Positions 1-5,559 of a DNA stretch of 5,559 nucleotides are shown here, one piece after another. The stretch is from assembly GCA_900553545.1 (NCBI GenBank), contig USDP01000114.1, positions 1-5,559 of the forward strand. The letters run 5' to 3'. Below the pieces are notes generated by a model, which saw only the letters and a list, made by a program, of their open reading frames with translations, was not told the DNA's origin and did not search any database. Source of the DNA: an uncultured Eubacteriales bacterium (GTDB lineage: Bacteria; Bacillota; Clostridia; Oscillospirales; Oscillospiraceae). The translations under genes were made by a program, and so were the position numbers. Position 1 is the first letter of the stretch; the number at the start of each line of letters is the position of its first letter.

Positions 1-545
<545 letters not shown>

Positions 546-548
546 TTG

Positions 549-712
549 TAGGGTGTAACCGAAAACTGTTCACACGCCCAGCGGCGGGCCTTTTCGCGCT
601 GTGCCGCGCCGTTTTCCCTTGCAATACACAAAGTATTCCTGCGGAAAAACGGCTTGCCCGGCATGAAAAATCCTCGCCGTTGGTCATGCCCCCAGTTTTC
701 AGATACACCCTA
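549..712. mobile_element. MITE-like long palindromic element flanked by TA
   Basis: The two ends are inverted repeats: 549-568 (TAGGGTGTAACCGAAAACTG) and the reverse complement of 693-712 (TAGGGTGTATCTGAAAACTG) match at 18 of 20 positions. The similarity continues inward with small gaps almost to the centre. Inner arms at 608-627 and 633-653 both carry GCCGTTTT and both end in AATAC next to the middle, around a 5-nt loop ACAAA at 628-632. The whole element is therefore one imperfect hairpin with arms of about 80 bp. It has no coding capacity of its own. If the terminal repeat starts at GGGTGTA, each end is flanked by TA, the target duplication typical of IS630/Tc1-mariner elements; that family assignment is inference. 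It lies exactly between the asnS stop and a strong terminator. A non-mobile structured 3' UTR is the alternative, but the length, symmetry and TA flanks favour a non-autonomous insertion. Confidence 0.68.
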
Positions 713-714
713 AG

Positions 715-750
715 CCGCTTCTTCTGTTTCATGCAGGAGAAGCGGTTTTT
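715..750 (+). terminator. Strong intrinsic terminator, most likely for asnS
   Basis: A 12-bp stem (715-726 with 734-745, one G-T wobble at 723/737) closes a 7-nt loop (727-733) and is followed directly by TTTTT at 746-750. The strong CCGCTTCT/AGAAGCGG base and the U-tract make this a textbook rho-independent terminator on the + strand. There is no A-run upstream of the stem, so it should not work in the other direction. It lies 170 nt after the asnS stop. Without the palindromic element at 549-712 it would start about 8 nt after the stop, the usual spacing. Confidence 0.88.
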
Positions 751-769
751 GTCATTTATCACCGGAGCA

Positions 770-826
770 GGAAAAGCCCCCCTCTTGGTAGAGGGGGCCT
801 TTCCGGGCGGACAGAGTCGTCCGCCC
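770..826. repeat. Two adjacent REP-like palindromes
   Basis: The first palindrome has arms 770-784 and 791-804 around the loop TTGGTA (785-790). The arms (GGAAAAGCCCCCCTC and GAGGGGGCCTTTCC) are complementary apart from one extra base and one mismatch. Immediately after it, 805-812 (GGGCGGAC) pairs perfectly with 819-826 (GTCCGCCC) around AGAGTC. Neither stem is followed by a T-run, so they are not ordinary terminators. G/C-rich double palindromes ending in CCGCCCCTAC resemble short intergenic repeats I associate with Oscillospiraceae-type genomes; this is recollection, not a search. They sit in non-coding DNA between asnS and the transporter operon. Confidence 0.55.
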
Positions 827-864
827 CTACATTCACAGCCGACTGTGCGGTGCAAAATCGCCCT

Positions 865-894
865 GCCGCGGACAAAAGTCCACTGTGGCTTTTT
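865..894 (+). terminator. Weak, bulged intrinsic terminator candidate
   Basis: GCCGC (865-869) can pair with GTGGC (885-889, one G-T pair), and GGAC (870-873) pairs with GTCC (878-881) around an AAAA loop. A 3-nt bulge (882-884) separates the two halves, and TTTTT follows at 890-894. It lies upstream of the transporter promoter and could catch readthrough from the left. The bulge and short stems make function doubtful. Confidence 0.3.
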
Positions 895-984
895 CCATTT
901 AGCACAGCGAAGACATTTTTCCGCCCAGATTTCGACACAATTTCGGCCAAGTTCACAAAATCTTTCAAACTGCGCAAAAAGTGC

Positions 985-1013
985 TTGCTTTTTTCTTCCA
1001 TCAACGCTATAAT
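985..1013 (+). promoter_or_regulatory. Sigma-70-type promoter of the transport operon
   Basis: A -35 box TTGCTT (985-990) and a perfect -10 box TATAAT (1008-1013) are separated by the ideal 17 nt. The upstream DNA is rich in A and T runs (about 950-984), which could help polymerase binding. Transcription should start near 1019-1021, giving a leader of about 58 nt before the ATG at 1078. This is the only strong promoter seen upstream of the operon. A small dyad, ATGTC-A-GACAT (1012-1022), overlaps the end of the -10 box and the expected start site. Confidence 0.82.
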
Positions 1014-1022
1014 GTCAGACAT
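1012..1022. promoter_or_regulatory. Short dyad at the -10/+1 region, possible operator
   Basis: ATGTC and GACAT are perfect inverted repeats around a single A. Extended outward they read TAATGTC and GACATAA, complementary at 6 of 7 positions. A repressor bound here would cover the -10 box and start site. The dyad is short enough to arise by chance, and it does not match a regulator site I recognise; it is not a CodY box. Confidence 0.22.
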
Positions 1023-1028
1023 AAGTTT

Positions 1029-1057
1029 TCCACGCACACTTGTCTTTGTGGCGTGGA
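1029..1057 (+). promoter_or_regulatory. Stem-loop in the 5' UTR of the binding-protein gene
   Basis: TCCACGC (1029-1035) pairs with GCGTGGA (1051-1057). The stem continues, after a bulged A at 1036, with CAC (1037-1039) pairing to GTG (1048-1050) around an 8-nt loop. It ends 6 nt before the AGGAGG ribosome site and is not followed by a T-run, so it is not a terminator. A role in mRNA stability or in keeping the ribosome site open is inference. Confidence 0.45.
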
Positions 1058-1063
1058 CAGATG

Positions 1064-1069
1064 AGGAGG
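1064..1069 (+). promoter_or_regulatory. Ribosome binding site AGGAGG that fixes the livJ start
   Basis: AGGAGG lies 8 nt before the ATG at 1078 but only 2 nt before the in-frame ATG at 1072. The spacing therefore selects 1078, which also gives a clean MKK signal-peptide start. Confidence 0.85.
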
Positions 1070-1077
1070 AAATGAAC

Positions 1078-2337
1078 ATGAAAAAGATTCTTGCGCTTTT
1101 GCTTTGCATTGCGATGCTGGCCTGCGTCCTCGCGGGCTGCGGCGATAACAGCGCCAAGGCGGACACCGCCGCTCCGGCGGACAGCTCGTCCGACGCTTCC
1201 GCTTCTTCCGATGCTTCGGCCGATACCGCGAGCGATTCGTCCGCTTCCGGTGACAAGGGCGTCAAGATCGGCGTCTTCGAGCCGCAGACCGGCGACAACG
1301 GCGCCGGCGGCAAGCAGGAGATCCTCGGCATGCAGTATGCCAACTACGTACAGCCCACCGTCGAGATCGGCGGCGAGACCTATGAGGTCAAGCTCGAGAT
1401 CGTTGACAACCGCACCTCCGCCGAAAACGGCCCGTCCGCCGCTGCGGAACTGATGAACCGTGACGTCTCCATCGTCCTCGGCTCCTACGGCTCCGGCGTC
1501 TCCATGGCCGGCGGCGAGGTCTTCGCCGAGGCCGGCGTCCCCGCCATTGGCGTCACCTGCACCAACCCGCAGGTCACCGCGGACTGCGACGTCTACTTCC
1601 GCATCTGCTTCCTCGATCCGTTCCAGGGCACCGTCCTTGCCAACTACGCCTGGAACTCCGGCGTGACCACCGCTTACACGCTGGCCATGCTCGGCTCCGA
1701 CTATGATCAGGGCCTGGTCTACTACTTCAAGCAGGCGTTCGAGGCCCTCGGCGGCACGGTCGTCTCCGAGGACTTCCCGGAAGGCACCGCGAACTTTGTC
1801 TCCTACATCAACAACGCGCAGGCCGCGAACGCGGGCGTCATCATGGCTCCTGTCTCCACGAACTATGCGCAGCTGATCATCGAGGCCGCTTCCTCGCAGG
1901 GCTTTGAGGGTGAACTGCTCGGCTCCGACACGTGGGACAACAACATGGTCGTCGAGTCCGCCAAGGGTAAGGACGTCAGCGTCAAGATCACGACCTTCTA
2001 TCAGGAGGGCGGCAACCCCGAATTCGACGCCGGCATCAAGGAATGGATGAACGCCAACCCCGACGCCCTGACCAACAACGGCGGCAACGACATGGTCTCC
2101 GCTGTCACGGCTATGGGCTATGATGCCTACTTCACCGCGCTCGAGGCCATCAAGGCTGCCGGCTCTGCGGAGCCCGCCGACGTTCTGGCTGCACTGCCGT
2201 CCGTCTCCTACGAGGGCGTGTCCGGCCTGATCGAATTCGACGAGATCGGCGACGCCAAGCGTGACGCGGCCTACATCAAGACCGCCAACACCGAGACCGG
2301 CGAATGGGAGTTCGTCACGGTTCAGGGCGTCGAGTAA
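1078..2337 (+). CDS. livJ: Branched-chain amino acid ABC transporter substrate-binding lipoprotein (LivJ/LivK type)
   Basis: The 419-residue product is an extracytoplasmic binding protein tethered to the outer face of the membrane. It should capture leucine, isoleucine, valine or a related amino acid and pass it to LivH/LivM. It begins with a lipoprotein signal peptide: Lys2-Lys3, a hydrophobic core (4-17) and the lipobox LAGC (18-21), with Cys21 as the lipidated residue. Residues 29-59 are a Ser/Asp/Ala-rich disordered linker. The type I periplasmic-binding fold (Peripla_BP_6 kind) runs from about 61 to 419, with GVKIGVFEPQTGDNGAGG at the N-lobe, GSYGSGVSMAGGEVFAEAG (135-153) near the expected ligand pocket, and LDPFQGTVLANYA (179-191). 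The frame is open upstream to 850, but that would put non-coding leader and the promoter inside the gene; 1078 has the ribosome site and signal peptide. Substrate identity is not provable from sequence. The symbol rests on the livH-M-G-F neighbours. Confidence 0.9.
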   Translation: MKKILALLLCIAMLACVLAGCGDNSAKADTAAPADSSSDASASSDASADTASDSSASGDKGVKIGVFEPQTGDNGAGGKQEILGMQYANYVQPTVEIGGETYEVKLEIVDNRTSAENGPSAAAELMNRDVSIVLGSYGSGVSMAGGEVFAEAGVPAIGVTCTNPQVTADCDVYFRICFLDPFQGTVLANYAWNSGVTTAYTLAMLGSDYDQGLVYYFKQAFEALGGTVVSEDFPEGTANFVSYINNAQAANAGVIMAPVSTNYAQLIIEAASSQGFEGELLGSDTWDNNMVVESAKGKDVSVKITTFYQEGGNPEFDAGIKEWMNANPDALTNNGGNDMVSAVTAMGYDAYFTALEAIKAAGSAEPADVLAALPSVSYEGVSGLIEFDEIGDAKRDAAYIKTANTETGEWEFVTVQGVE

Positions 2338-2376
2338 GCGCCGCACCCAAACTGCGCAGACCGTAAACTACATTTC

Positions 2377-2409
2377 CGACCTGATAGGGCATTTTGCCCT
2401 ATCAGGTCG
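2377..2409 (+). promoter_or_regulatory. Perfect 14-bp stem-loop after livJ, no U-tract
   Basis: Positions 2377-2390 pair without mismatch with 2396-2409 around the 5-nt loop ATTTT (2391-2395). The stem starts 40 nt after the livJ stop. What follows is GC-rich, with no T-run, so intrinsic termination should be poor. The likely role, by analogy with binding-protein/permease operons such as malE-malF, is to protect the livJ message from 3' exonucleases and so raise the ratio of binding protein to permease. That role is inference; the structure is seen directly. Confidence 0.7.
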
Positions 2410-2419
2410 CACCCCGTTT

Positions 2420-2508
2420 ATAACGGAGGATCCGCGCAGCACATCCTGTGCGATCTGCTGCGGGGATACTCCGTTATCCCACACCAAAATCCAGCGGCGT
2501 GATTTTTT
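2420..2508 (+). promoter_or_regulatory. Long hairpin plus T-run in the livJ-livH gap; possible attenuator
   Basis: ATAACGGAG (2420-2428) pairs perfectly with CTCCGTTAT (2469-2477). After single mismatches the stem continues with 2430-2433/2464-2467 and 2435-2441/2456-2462, giving about 20 pairs. Just after it, 2480-2485 can pair with 2496-2501 (one mismatch), followed by six Ts at 2503-2508, a weak terminator shape. The 3' arm TCCGTT (2470-2475) can alternatively pair with AACGGA at 2514-2519, and the 5' arm can fold back on CCGTT at 2414-2418, so exclusive folds are possible. No T-box or known riboswitch motif is recognised. Confidence 0.42.
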
Positions 2509-2534
2509 CTATCAACGGAAAAGATCCGGCGCAA

Positions 2535-2541
2535 AAAGGAG
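2535..2541 (+). promoter_or_regulatory. Ribosome binding site AAAGGAG that fixes the livH start
   Basis: AAAGGAG ends 8 nt before the ATG at 2550. The frame is open back to an ATG at 2448, but that one lies inside the structured intergenic region with no ribosome site, so 2550 is preferred. Confidence 0.82.
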
Positions 2542-2549
2542 ACTCCTAT

Positions 2550-3428
2550 ATGCAGAGCTTACTCCCCTATGTCATTAACGGCATCTCTGCCGGTGGTCAA
2601 TACGCGCTTATCGCCATCGGCTATACGCTCGTCTACGGCATCCTGCGCCTGATCAACTTCGCCCATGGCGACGTGTTCATGGTCGCAGGACTGATGATGA
2701 TTTATTTCACGGCTTCGCTGCCGATGTATCTCGCGCTGCCGCTCGTCGTGGTCTGCACGGCGCTGCTCGGCTTCCTCATCGAGCGCGCGGCCTATAAGCC
2801 GCTGCGCAGCGCGCCGCGCATGTCGCTGATGATCTCGGCCATCGGCGTGAGCTACCTCATTCAGAACCTCGCGTTCTACCTGACCGGCGGTCTGCCGAAG
2901 CCCGTGACGAACCCCATCCCCTGGATCTCCGATACGATCAGCGTCTTCGGCGCATCCACCAAGCGCGTCACGCTCGTCACTCCGGTGCTGACGATCCTGC
3001 TCGTCTTCGTCCTGCTCTGGCTGACGAAGAAGACAAAGATGGGCATGGCAATGCGCGCGGCGTCCAAGGATTTTGAGACGGCGCAGCTCATGGGCATCAA
3101 GATCAACTCGGTCATCTCGTTCACATTCGTCGTTGGCTCGGCGCTGGCGTCGGTCGGCGCGATGCTGTACTTCACAAACTATCCGAACGTCGCGGTCACG
3201 TCCGGCGGTATGCCGGGCCTGAAGGCGTTCGTCGCCGCCGTTTTCGGCGGCATCGGCTCGATCCCCGGCGCGGTGGTCGGTGCGTTCATCATCGGCCTGA
3301 GCGAAGAGCTGATCAAGGGCATCGGCTATTCCACGTTCTCCGACGCATTCACGTTCGCGCTGCTGATCGTGATCCTCTGCGTCAAGCCCACGGGCCTGTT
3401 CGGTGAAAAAGTCACCGATAAAGTGTAA
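2550..3428 (+). CDS. livH: Branched-chain amino acid ABC transporter permease LivH
   Basis: This 292-residue integral membrane protein is one half of the LIV transport channel and pairs with LivM. Its length is typical of LivH (about 290-310). It has around eight hydrophobic segments, roughly at residues 7-32, 40-56, 58-78, 92-112, 142-158, 190-209, 224-250 and 265-280. Family hallmarks are YTLVYGILRLINFAHGDVFM (25-44), the cytoplasmic coupling loop AMRAASKDFETAQLMGIK (167-184) that contacts the ATPases, and FGGIGSIPGAVVGA (232-245). It follows livJ after 212 nt of structured RNA and precedes livM by 13 nt, so its translation is probably linked to livM. No truncation or frameshift is seen. 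Membership in the LIV permease group is secure; whether the system moves leucine, another hydrophobic amino acid or, as in some relatives, urea or short amides is not settled by this protein alone. Confidence 0.95.
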   Translation: MQSLLPYVINGISAGGQYALIAIGYTLVYGILRLINFAHGDVFMVAGLMMIYFTASLPMYLALPLVVVCTALLGFLIERAAYKPLRSAPRMSLMISAIGVSYLIQNLAFYLTGGLPKPVTNPIPWISDTISVFGASTKRVTLVTPVLTILLVFVLLWLTKKTKMGMAMRAASKDFETAQLMGIKINSVISFTFVVGSALASVGAMLYFTNYPNVAVTSGGMPGLKAFVAAVFGGIGSIPGAVVGAFIIGLSEELIKGIGYSTFSDAFTFALLIVILCVKPTGLFGEKVTDKV

Positions 3429-3433
3429 GGAGG
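3427..3433 (+). promoter_or_regulatory. Ribosome binding site AAGGAGG overlapping the livH stop
   Basis: AAGGAGG shares its two As with the livH TAA stop and lies 8 nt before the ATG at 3442. It rules out the earlier in-frame ATG at 3403, which would overlap livH, and suggests that ribosomes finishing livH help start livM. Confidence 0.85.
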
Positions 3434-3441
3434 TGTACGTC

Positions 3442-4542
3442 ATGACGAAAAAACTGCATCGCGAATCGCTCATCGTCGCCGTCATCCTGCTCATTCTGCT
3501 CGGCGCGTGCATCTACCTCGACTCCATCCTCCCCAGCTATCACATCGTCATCAAGGTCATCAAGAAGGCCGCGGTCTATTCCCTCGTCGCCGTCTCGATG
3601 AACCTGCTCAACGGCTTCACGGGTCTGTTCTCCCTCGGTCAGGCGGGCTTCATGCTCCTCGGCGCGTATGCCTACGCCGTGCTCTGCATCCCGGTCGCCA
3701 AGCGCGCGGGCGTCTATCAGCAGTTTGAGGGCGGACTCATCCAGTTCTCCCTGCCGGAGACGTTCGCGAATCTCTTCGGCGAGGGCGCGGGCACCGTCGT
3801 CGGCATCCTCATCGCCCTGCTCATCGGCGGCCTGATCGCCGCGCTGATGGCGTACCTCATTGGTCTGCCGGTGCTCCGGCTGAAGTCCGACTACCTCGCC
3901 ATCGCGACGCTCGGCTTCGCCGAGATCCTCCGCGCGTTCTTCCAGTGGAACGCCCTCGGCCCGATCACCAACGGCTCCAACCTGCTCAAAGGTTATCCGG
4001 ACTTTGGCCACGCCTGGGCCTACCTCATCCTGATCGCCATTTTCATCGGCATCATCTTGCTGATGGTCAACTCGACCTACGGCCGCGCCTTCAAGGCCAT
4101 CCGCGACGATGAGGTCGCCGCCGAGGCCATGGGCATCAACCTCGCGCACCACAAGCGCCTCGCCTTTGTCATCTCGTCGTTCTTCGCGGGCGTCGGCGGC
4201 GGCATGCTCGCCATGTACATGGGCGCAGTGCAGGCCCTCTCGTTCAAGAGCACGATGACCTATGAGATCCTGCTCATCGTCGTCATCGGCGGCATCGGCT
4301 CGATCACCGGCTCCGTCATCACGAGCTTCCTCTATATCGCCAGCGTCGAATGGCTGCTGCGCGGACTTGATTCCGGCGAATTCCTTGGGATTCAGGCTCC
4401 GGGCTTGTTCAAGAATGGCTTCCGTATGGCTATTGTATCGGTGATCATCATGCTCGTCGTCCTCTTCTTCCGCAAGGGCATCATGGGCGACCGCGAGCTG
4501 ACCGACCTGCTCCGGCGCAAGCCGCGAAAGGAGGGCAAGTAA
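3442..4542 (+). CDS. livM: Branched-chain amino acid ABC transporter permease LivM
   Basis: This 366-residue inner-membrane permease is the partner of LivH. A short basic N-terminus (MTKKLHRE) is followed by about nine hydrophobic segments, roughly at residues 9-28, 42-60, 66-84, 118-144, 150-168, 191-210, 238-262, 270-300 and 329-344. Family signatures are GFTGLFSLGQAGFMLLGAY (58-76), VLRLKSDYLAIATLGFAEIL (144-163), the ATPase-contacting loop AIRDDEVAAEAMGIN (219-233) and GGIGSITGSVI (283-293). It is shorter than E. coli LivM (about 425), which has an N-terminal extension; many Gram-positive LivM proteins lack it. The last 20 residues are strongly basic and cytoplasmic. The stop TAA (4540-4542) is 1 nt before livG, a tightly coupled junction. 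Codon use matches its neighbours, so there is no hint of separate acquisition. Confidence 0.95.
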   Translation: MTKKLHRESLIVAVILLILLGACIYLDSILPSYHIVIKVIKKAAVYSLVAVSMNLLNGFTGLFSLGQAGFMLLGAYAYAVLCIPVAKRAGVYQQFEGGLIQFSLPETFANLFGEGAGTVVGILIALLIGGLIAALMAYLIGLPVLRLKSDYLAIATLGFAEILRAFFQWNALGPITNGSNLLKGYPDFGHAWAYLILIAIFIGIILLMVNSTYGRAFKAIRDDEVAAEAMGINLAHHKRLAFVISSFFAGVGGGMLAMYMGAVQALSFKSTMTYEILLIVVIGGIGSITGSVITSFLYIASVEWLLRGLDSGEFLGIQAPGLFKNGFRMAIVSVIIMLVVLFFRKGIMGDRELTDLLRRKPRKEGK

Positions 4543-4543
4543 C

Positions 4544-5386
4544 ATGGAACAGAACGTCCTTCATGTAGAAAACGTCACCATGCAGTTCGGCGGCGTCGTC
4601 GCCGTGAACAACCTCTCCATGGACATCTACGAGCACGAGATTGTCGCGCTCATCGGCCCGAACGGTGCGGGCAAGACCACGGCCTTCAACTGCATCACCG
4701 GCGTCTACGAGCCGACGAACGGCAAGGTCGAGTTCTACGGCGAGCCAATCGTCGAAAGTTTCCCGCGCGGCAAGATGAAAAAGCTCTACGCGGGCGAAAA
4801 CGCCGACCGCTATCATCAGCACATCGTCAGCACGCCCGACGCCATCACCAAGCGCGGCATCGCCCGCACGTTCCAGAACATCCGCCTGTTCAAGTCCATG
4901 ACGGTCTTTGAAAACGTGCTCACCGCGATGCACGTCCGCCGCACGTCCAACGTCTTCTCCGCCACGTTCCGCCTGAACGCGAAGGAAGAACGGGCGCAGC
5001 GCGAACGCGCGCTCGAGCTGCTCGAGATCGTCGGCCTCGCAGAACTCAAGGACGAAATGTCGACTTCCCTGCCCTACGGCAAGCAGCGCCGCCTCGAGAT
5101 CGCCCGCGCGCTCGCCACGGAGCCGAAGCTGCTCCTGCTCGACGAGCCGGCCGCCGGCATGAACCCGCAGGAAACGGACGAGCTGACCGCGTTCATCCGC
5201 GAAACGCGCGAGAACTTCGGCCTGACCGTATTCCTCATCGAGCACCACATGGACCTTGTCATGGACATCTCCGACCGCATCTACGTCATTGACTTCGGCA
5301 AACAGATCGCAGCGGGCGTCCCGTCCGAAATTCAGAACGATCAGCGCGTCATCGACGCATATTTGGGGGTGGACGACGATGAGTAA
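4544..5386 (+). CDS. livG: Branched-chain amino acid ABC transporter ATP-binding protein LivG
   Basis: This 280-residue cytoplasmic ATPase drives the LivH/LivM channel together with LivF. All ABC motifs are present: Walker A GPNGAGKTT (38-46), Q-loop Gln111 in ARTFQNIRLF, signature LPYGKQRRLEIARA (176-189, the LIV-type variant of LSGGQ, with Lys where Gln is common), Walker B LLLLDEP (196-202) with catalytic Glu201, and H-loop His234 in LIEHHMDLV. The C-terminal part ISDRIYVIDFGKQIAAG followed by YLGV is typical of LivG (BCA_ABC_TP_C tail). It is about 25 residues longer than E. coli LivG (255); the extra part falls at roughly 72-97, between Walker A and the Q-loop. An AGGAGG site (4529-4534) inside the end of livM sits 9 nt before the ATG. 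The end overlaps livF by 8 nt. The identification is secure; the role of the insertion is unknown. Confidence 0.96.
   Translation: MEQNVLHVENVTMQFGGVVAVNNLSMDIYEHEIVALIGPNGAGKTTAFNCITGVYEPTNGKVEFYGEPIVESFPRGKMKKLYAGENADRYHQHIVSTPDAITKRGIARTFQNIRLFKSMTVFENVLTAMHVRRTSNVFSATFRLNAKEERAQRERALELLEIVGLAELKDEMSTSLPYGKQRRLEIARALATEPKLLLLDEPAAGMNPQETDELTAFIRETRENFGLTVFLIEHHMDLVMDISDRIYVIDFGKQIAAGVPSEIQNDQRVIDAYLGVDDDE
5365..5372 (+). promoter_or_regulatory. Non-standard ribosome site for livF
   Basis: GGGGGTGG, within the last codons of livG, ends 6 nt before the livF ATG at 5379. It matches the anti-Shine-Dalgarno sequence less well than the AGGAGG sites of the upstream genes. livF initiation may therefore rely on ribosomes terminating on livG, whose stop lies 3 nt beyond the livF start codon. 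Confidence 0.5.
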
Positions 5387-5559
5387 TATTCTGGAGATCG
5401 AAGGCCTCGTCGTCTCCTACGGCGGCATCGAGGCCGTCAAGGGCATCGACCTGACCGTCGAGCAGGGCAAGATCGTCACGCTCATTGGCTCGAACGGCGC
5501 AGGCAAATCCACCACGCTGAAGACCATCGCGGGCCTTGTCAAGCCAAAATCCGGCTCCA
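5379..5559 (+). CDS. livF: Branched-chain amino acid ABC transporter ATP-binding protein LivF, N-terminal part (3' end outside window)
   Basis: The first 60 codons of the second LIV ATPase are visible. The protein starts MSNILEIEGLVVSYGGIEAV, where Tyr14 is the expected A-loop aromatic that stacks on adenine. It continues to Walker A GSNGAGKST (37-45) and TLKTIAGLVKPKSG. The string LIGSNGAGKSTTLKTIAGL, with Ser after the first Gly, is characteristic of LivF rather than LivG, which has GPNGAGKTT. The ATG overlaps the end of livG by 8 nt, a classical coupling arrangement. LivF pairs with LivG to form the ATPase dimer. The remaining motifs (Q-loop, signature, Walker B) lie beyond the window and cannot be checked. 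Because no stop is reached and the piece is short, it is easy to overlook. Confidence 0.93.
   Translation, partial: MSNILEIEGLVVSYGGIEAVKGIDLTVEQGKIVTLIGSNGAGKSTTLKTIAGLVKPKSGS

Noticed and set aside
576..594. GCCC/GGGC hairpin followed by TTTT shortly after asnS as its terminator
   Set aside because: The stem is only 4 bp, it is embedded in the larger palindrome, and a far stronger terminator lies at 715-750.
971..1000. GCGC-AAAAA-GTGC hairpin followed by a T-rich stretch as a terminator
   Set aside because: The stem is only 4 bp with a G-T pair, and the T-rich stretch is better explained as the promoter -35 and spacer.
680..1012. Plus-strand open frame of 110 codons between asnS and livJ
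   Set aside because: It crosses a strong terminator, two palindromes and the -35/-10 promoter, lacks a ribosome site and shows no coding-like composition.
850..1077. Upstream in-frame extension of livJ to 850 or 1072
   Set aside because: 850 lies before the promoter. The ATG at 1072 is only 2 nt from AGGAGG, whereas 1078 has 8-nt spacing and starts a proper lipoprotein signal peptide.
1015..2346. Long open frame on the minus strand across livJ (and a similar one at 3412-4545 across livM)
   Set aside because: These arise because + strand codons mostly end in C or G, which keeps stops out of the opposite frame. The predicted proteins are low-complexity, rich in Asp/Glu/Arg/Gly, and have no recognisable domain, while the + strand genes are clear families.
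2338..2549. T-box or amino-acid riboswitch before livH
   Set aside because: The region is strongly structured, but I see no T-box AGGGTGGNACCGCG-like motif, no known riboswitch core and no leader peptide with runs of Leu/Ile/Val codons.

Overview
The window is about 60% GC by eye. It has strong AGGAGG-type ribosome sites, a lipobox-bearing substrate-binding protein with a Ser/Asp/Ala-rich linker, and heavy use of C- and G-ending codons. This combination suggests a high-GC member of the Clostridia, most like gut Oscillospiraceae. The assignment is inferred from style only; no marker gene here fixes the genus.

Layout. Positions 1-545 hold the last 180 codons of asnS (asparaginyl-tRNA synthetase). 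Positions 546-1077 are a 532-base gene-free stretch dense in structure: a ~160-bp palindromic, TA-flanked MITE-like element (549-712), a strong intrinsic terminator (715-750), two adjacent REP-like palindromes (770-826), a weak terminator candidate (865-894), a near-consensus sigma-70 promoter (985-1013) and a 5'-UTR hairpin (1029-1057). From 1078 to the right edge runs a branched-chain amino acid (LIV-type) ABC transport operon in the order binding lipoprotein (livJ-like), permease livH, permease livM, ATPase livG, ATPase livF. livF is cut by the window edge.

How the parts work together. The lipoprotein captures a branched-chain or related amino acid outside the membrane. LivH and LivM form the membrane channel, and LivG and LivF power it with ATP. 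The last four genes are tightly packed (13 nt, 1 nt, then an 8-nt overlap), which points to translational coupling. In contrast, 212 nt separate the binding-protein gene from livH. That gap carries a perfect 14-bp stem-loop without a U-tract and a second long hairpin followed by a T-run. Such an arrangement would let the binding protein be made in excess over the membrane parts.

The transporter itself is ordinary. The most interesting signal is the palindromic element: it appears to have inserted between asnS and its own terminator, and removing it in silico puts the terminator stem 8 nt after the asnS stop codon. I found no sign of a novel enzymatic or defence system.
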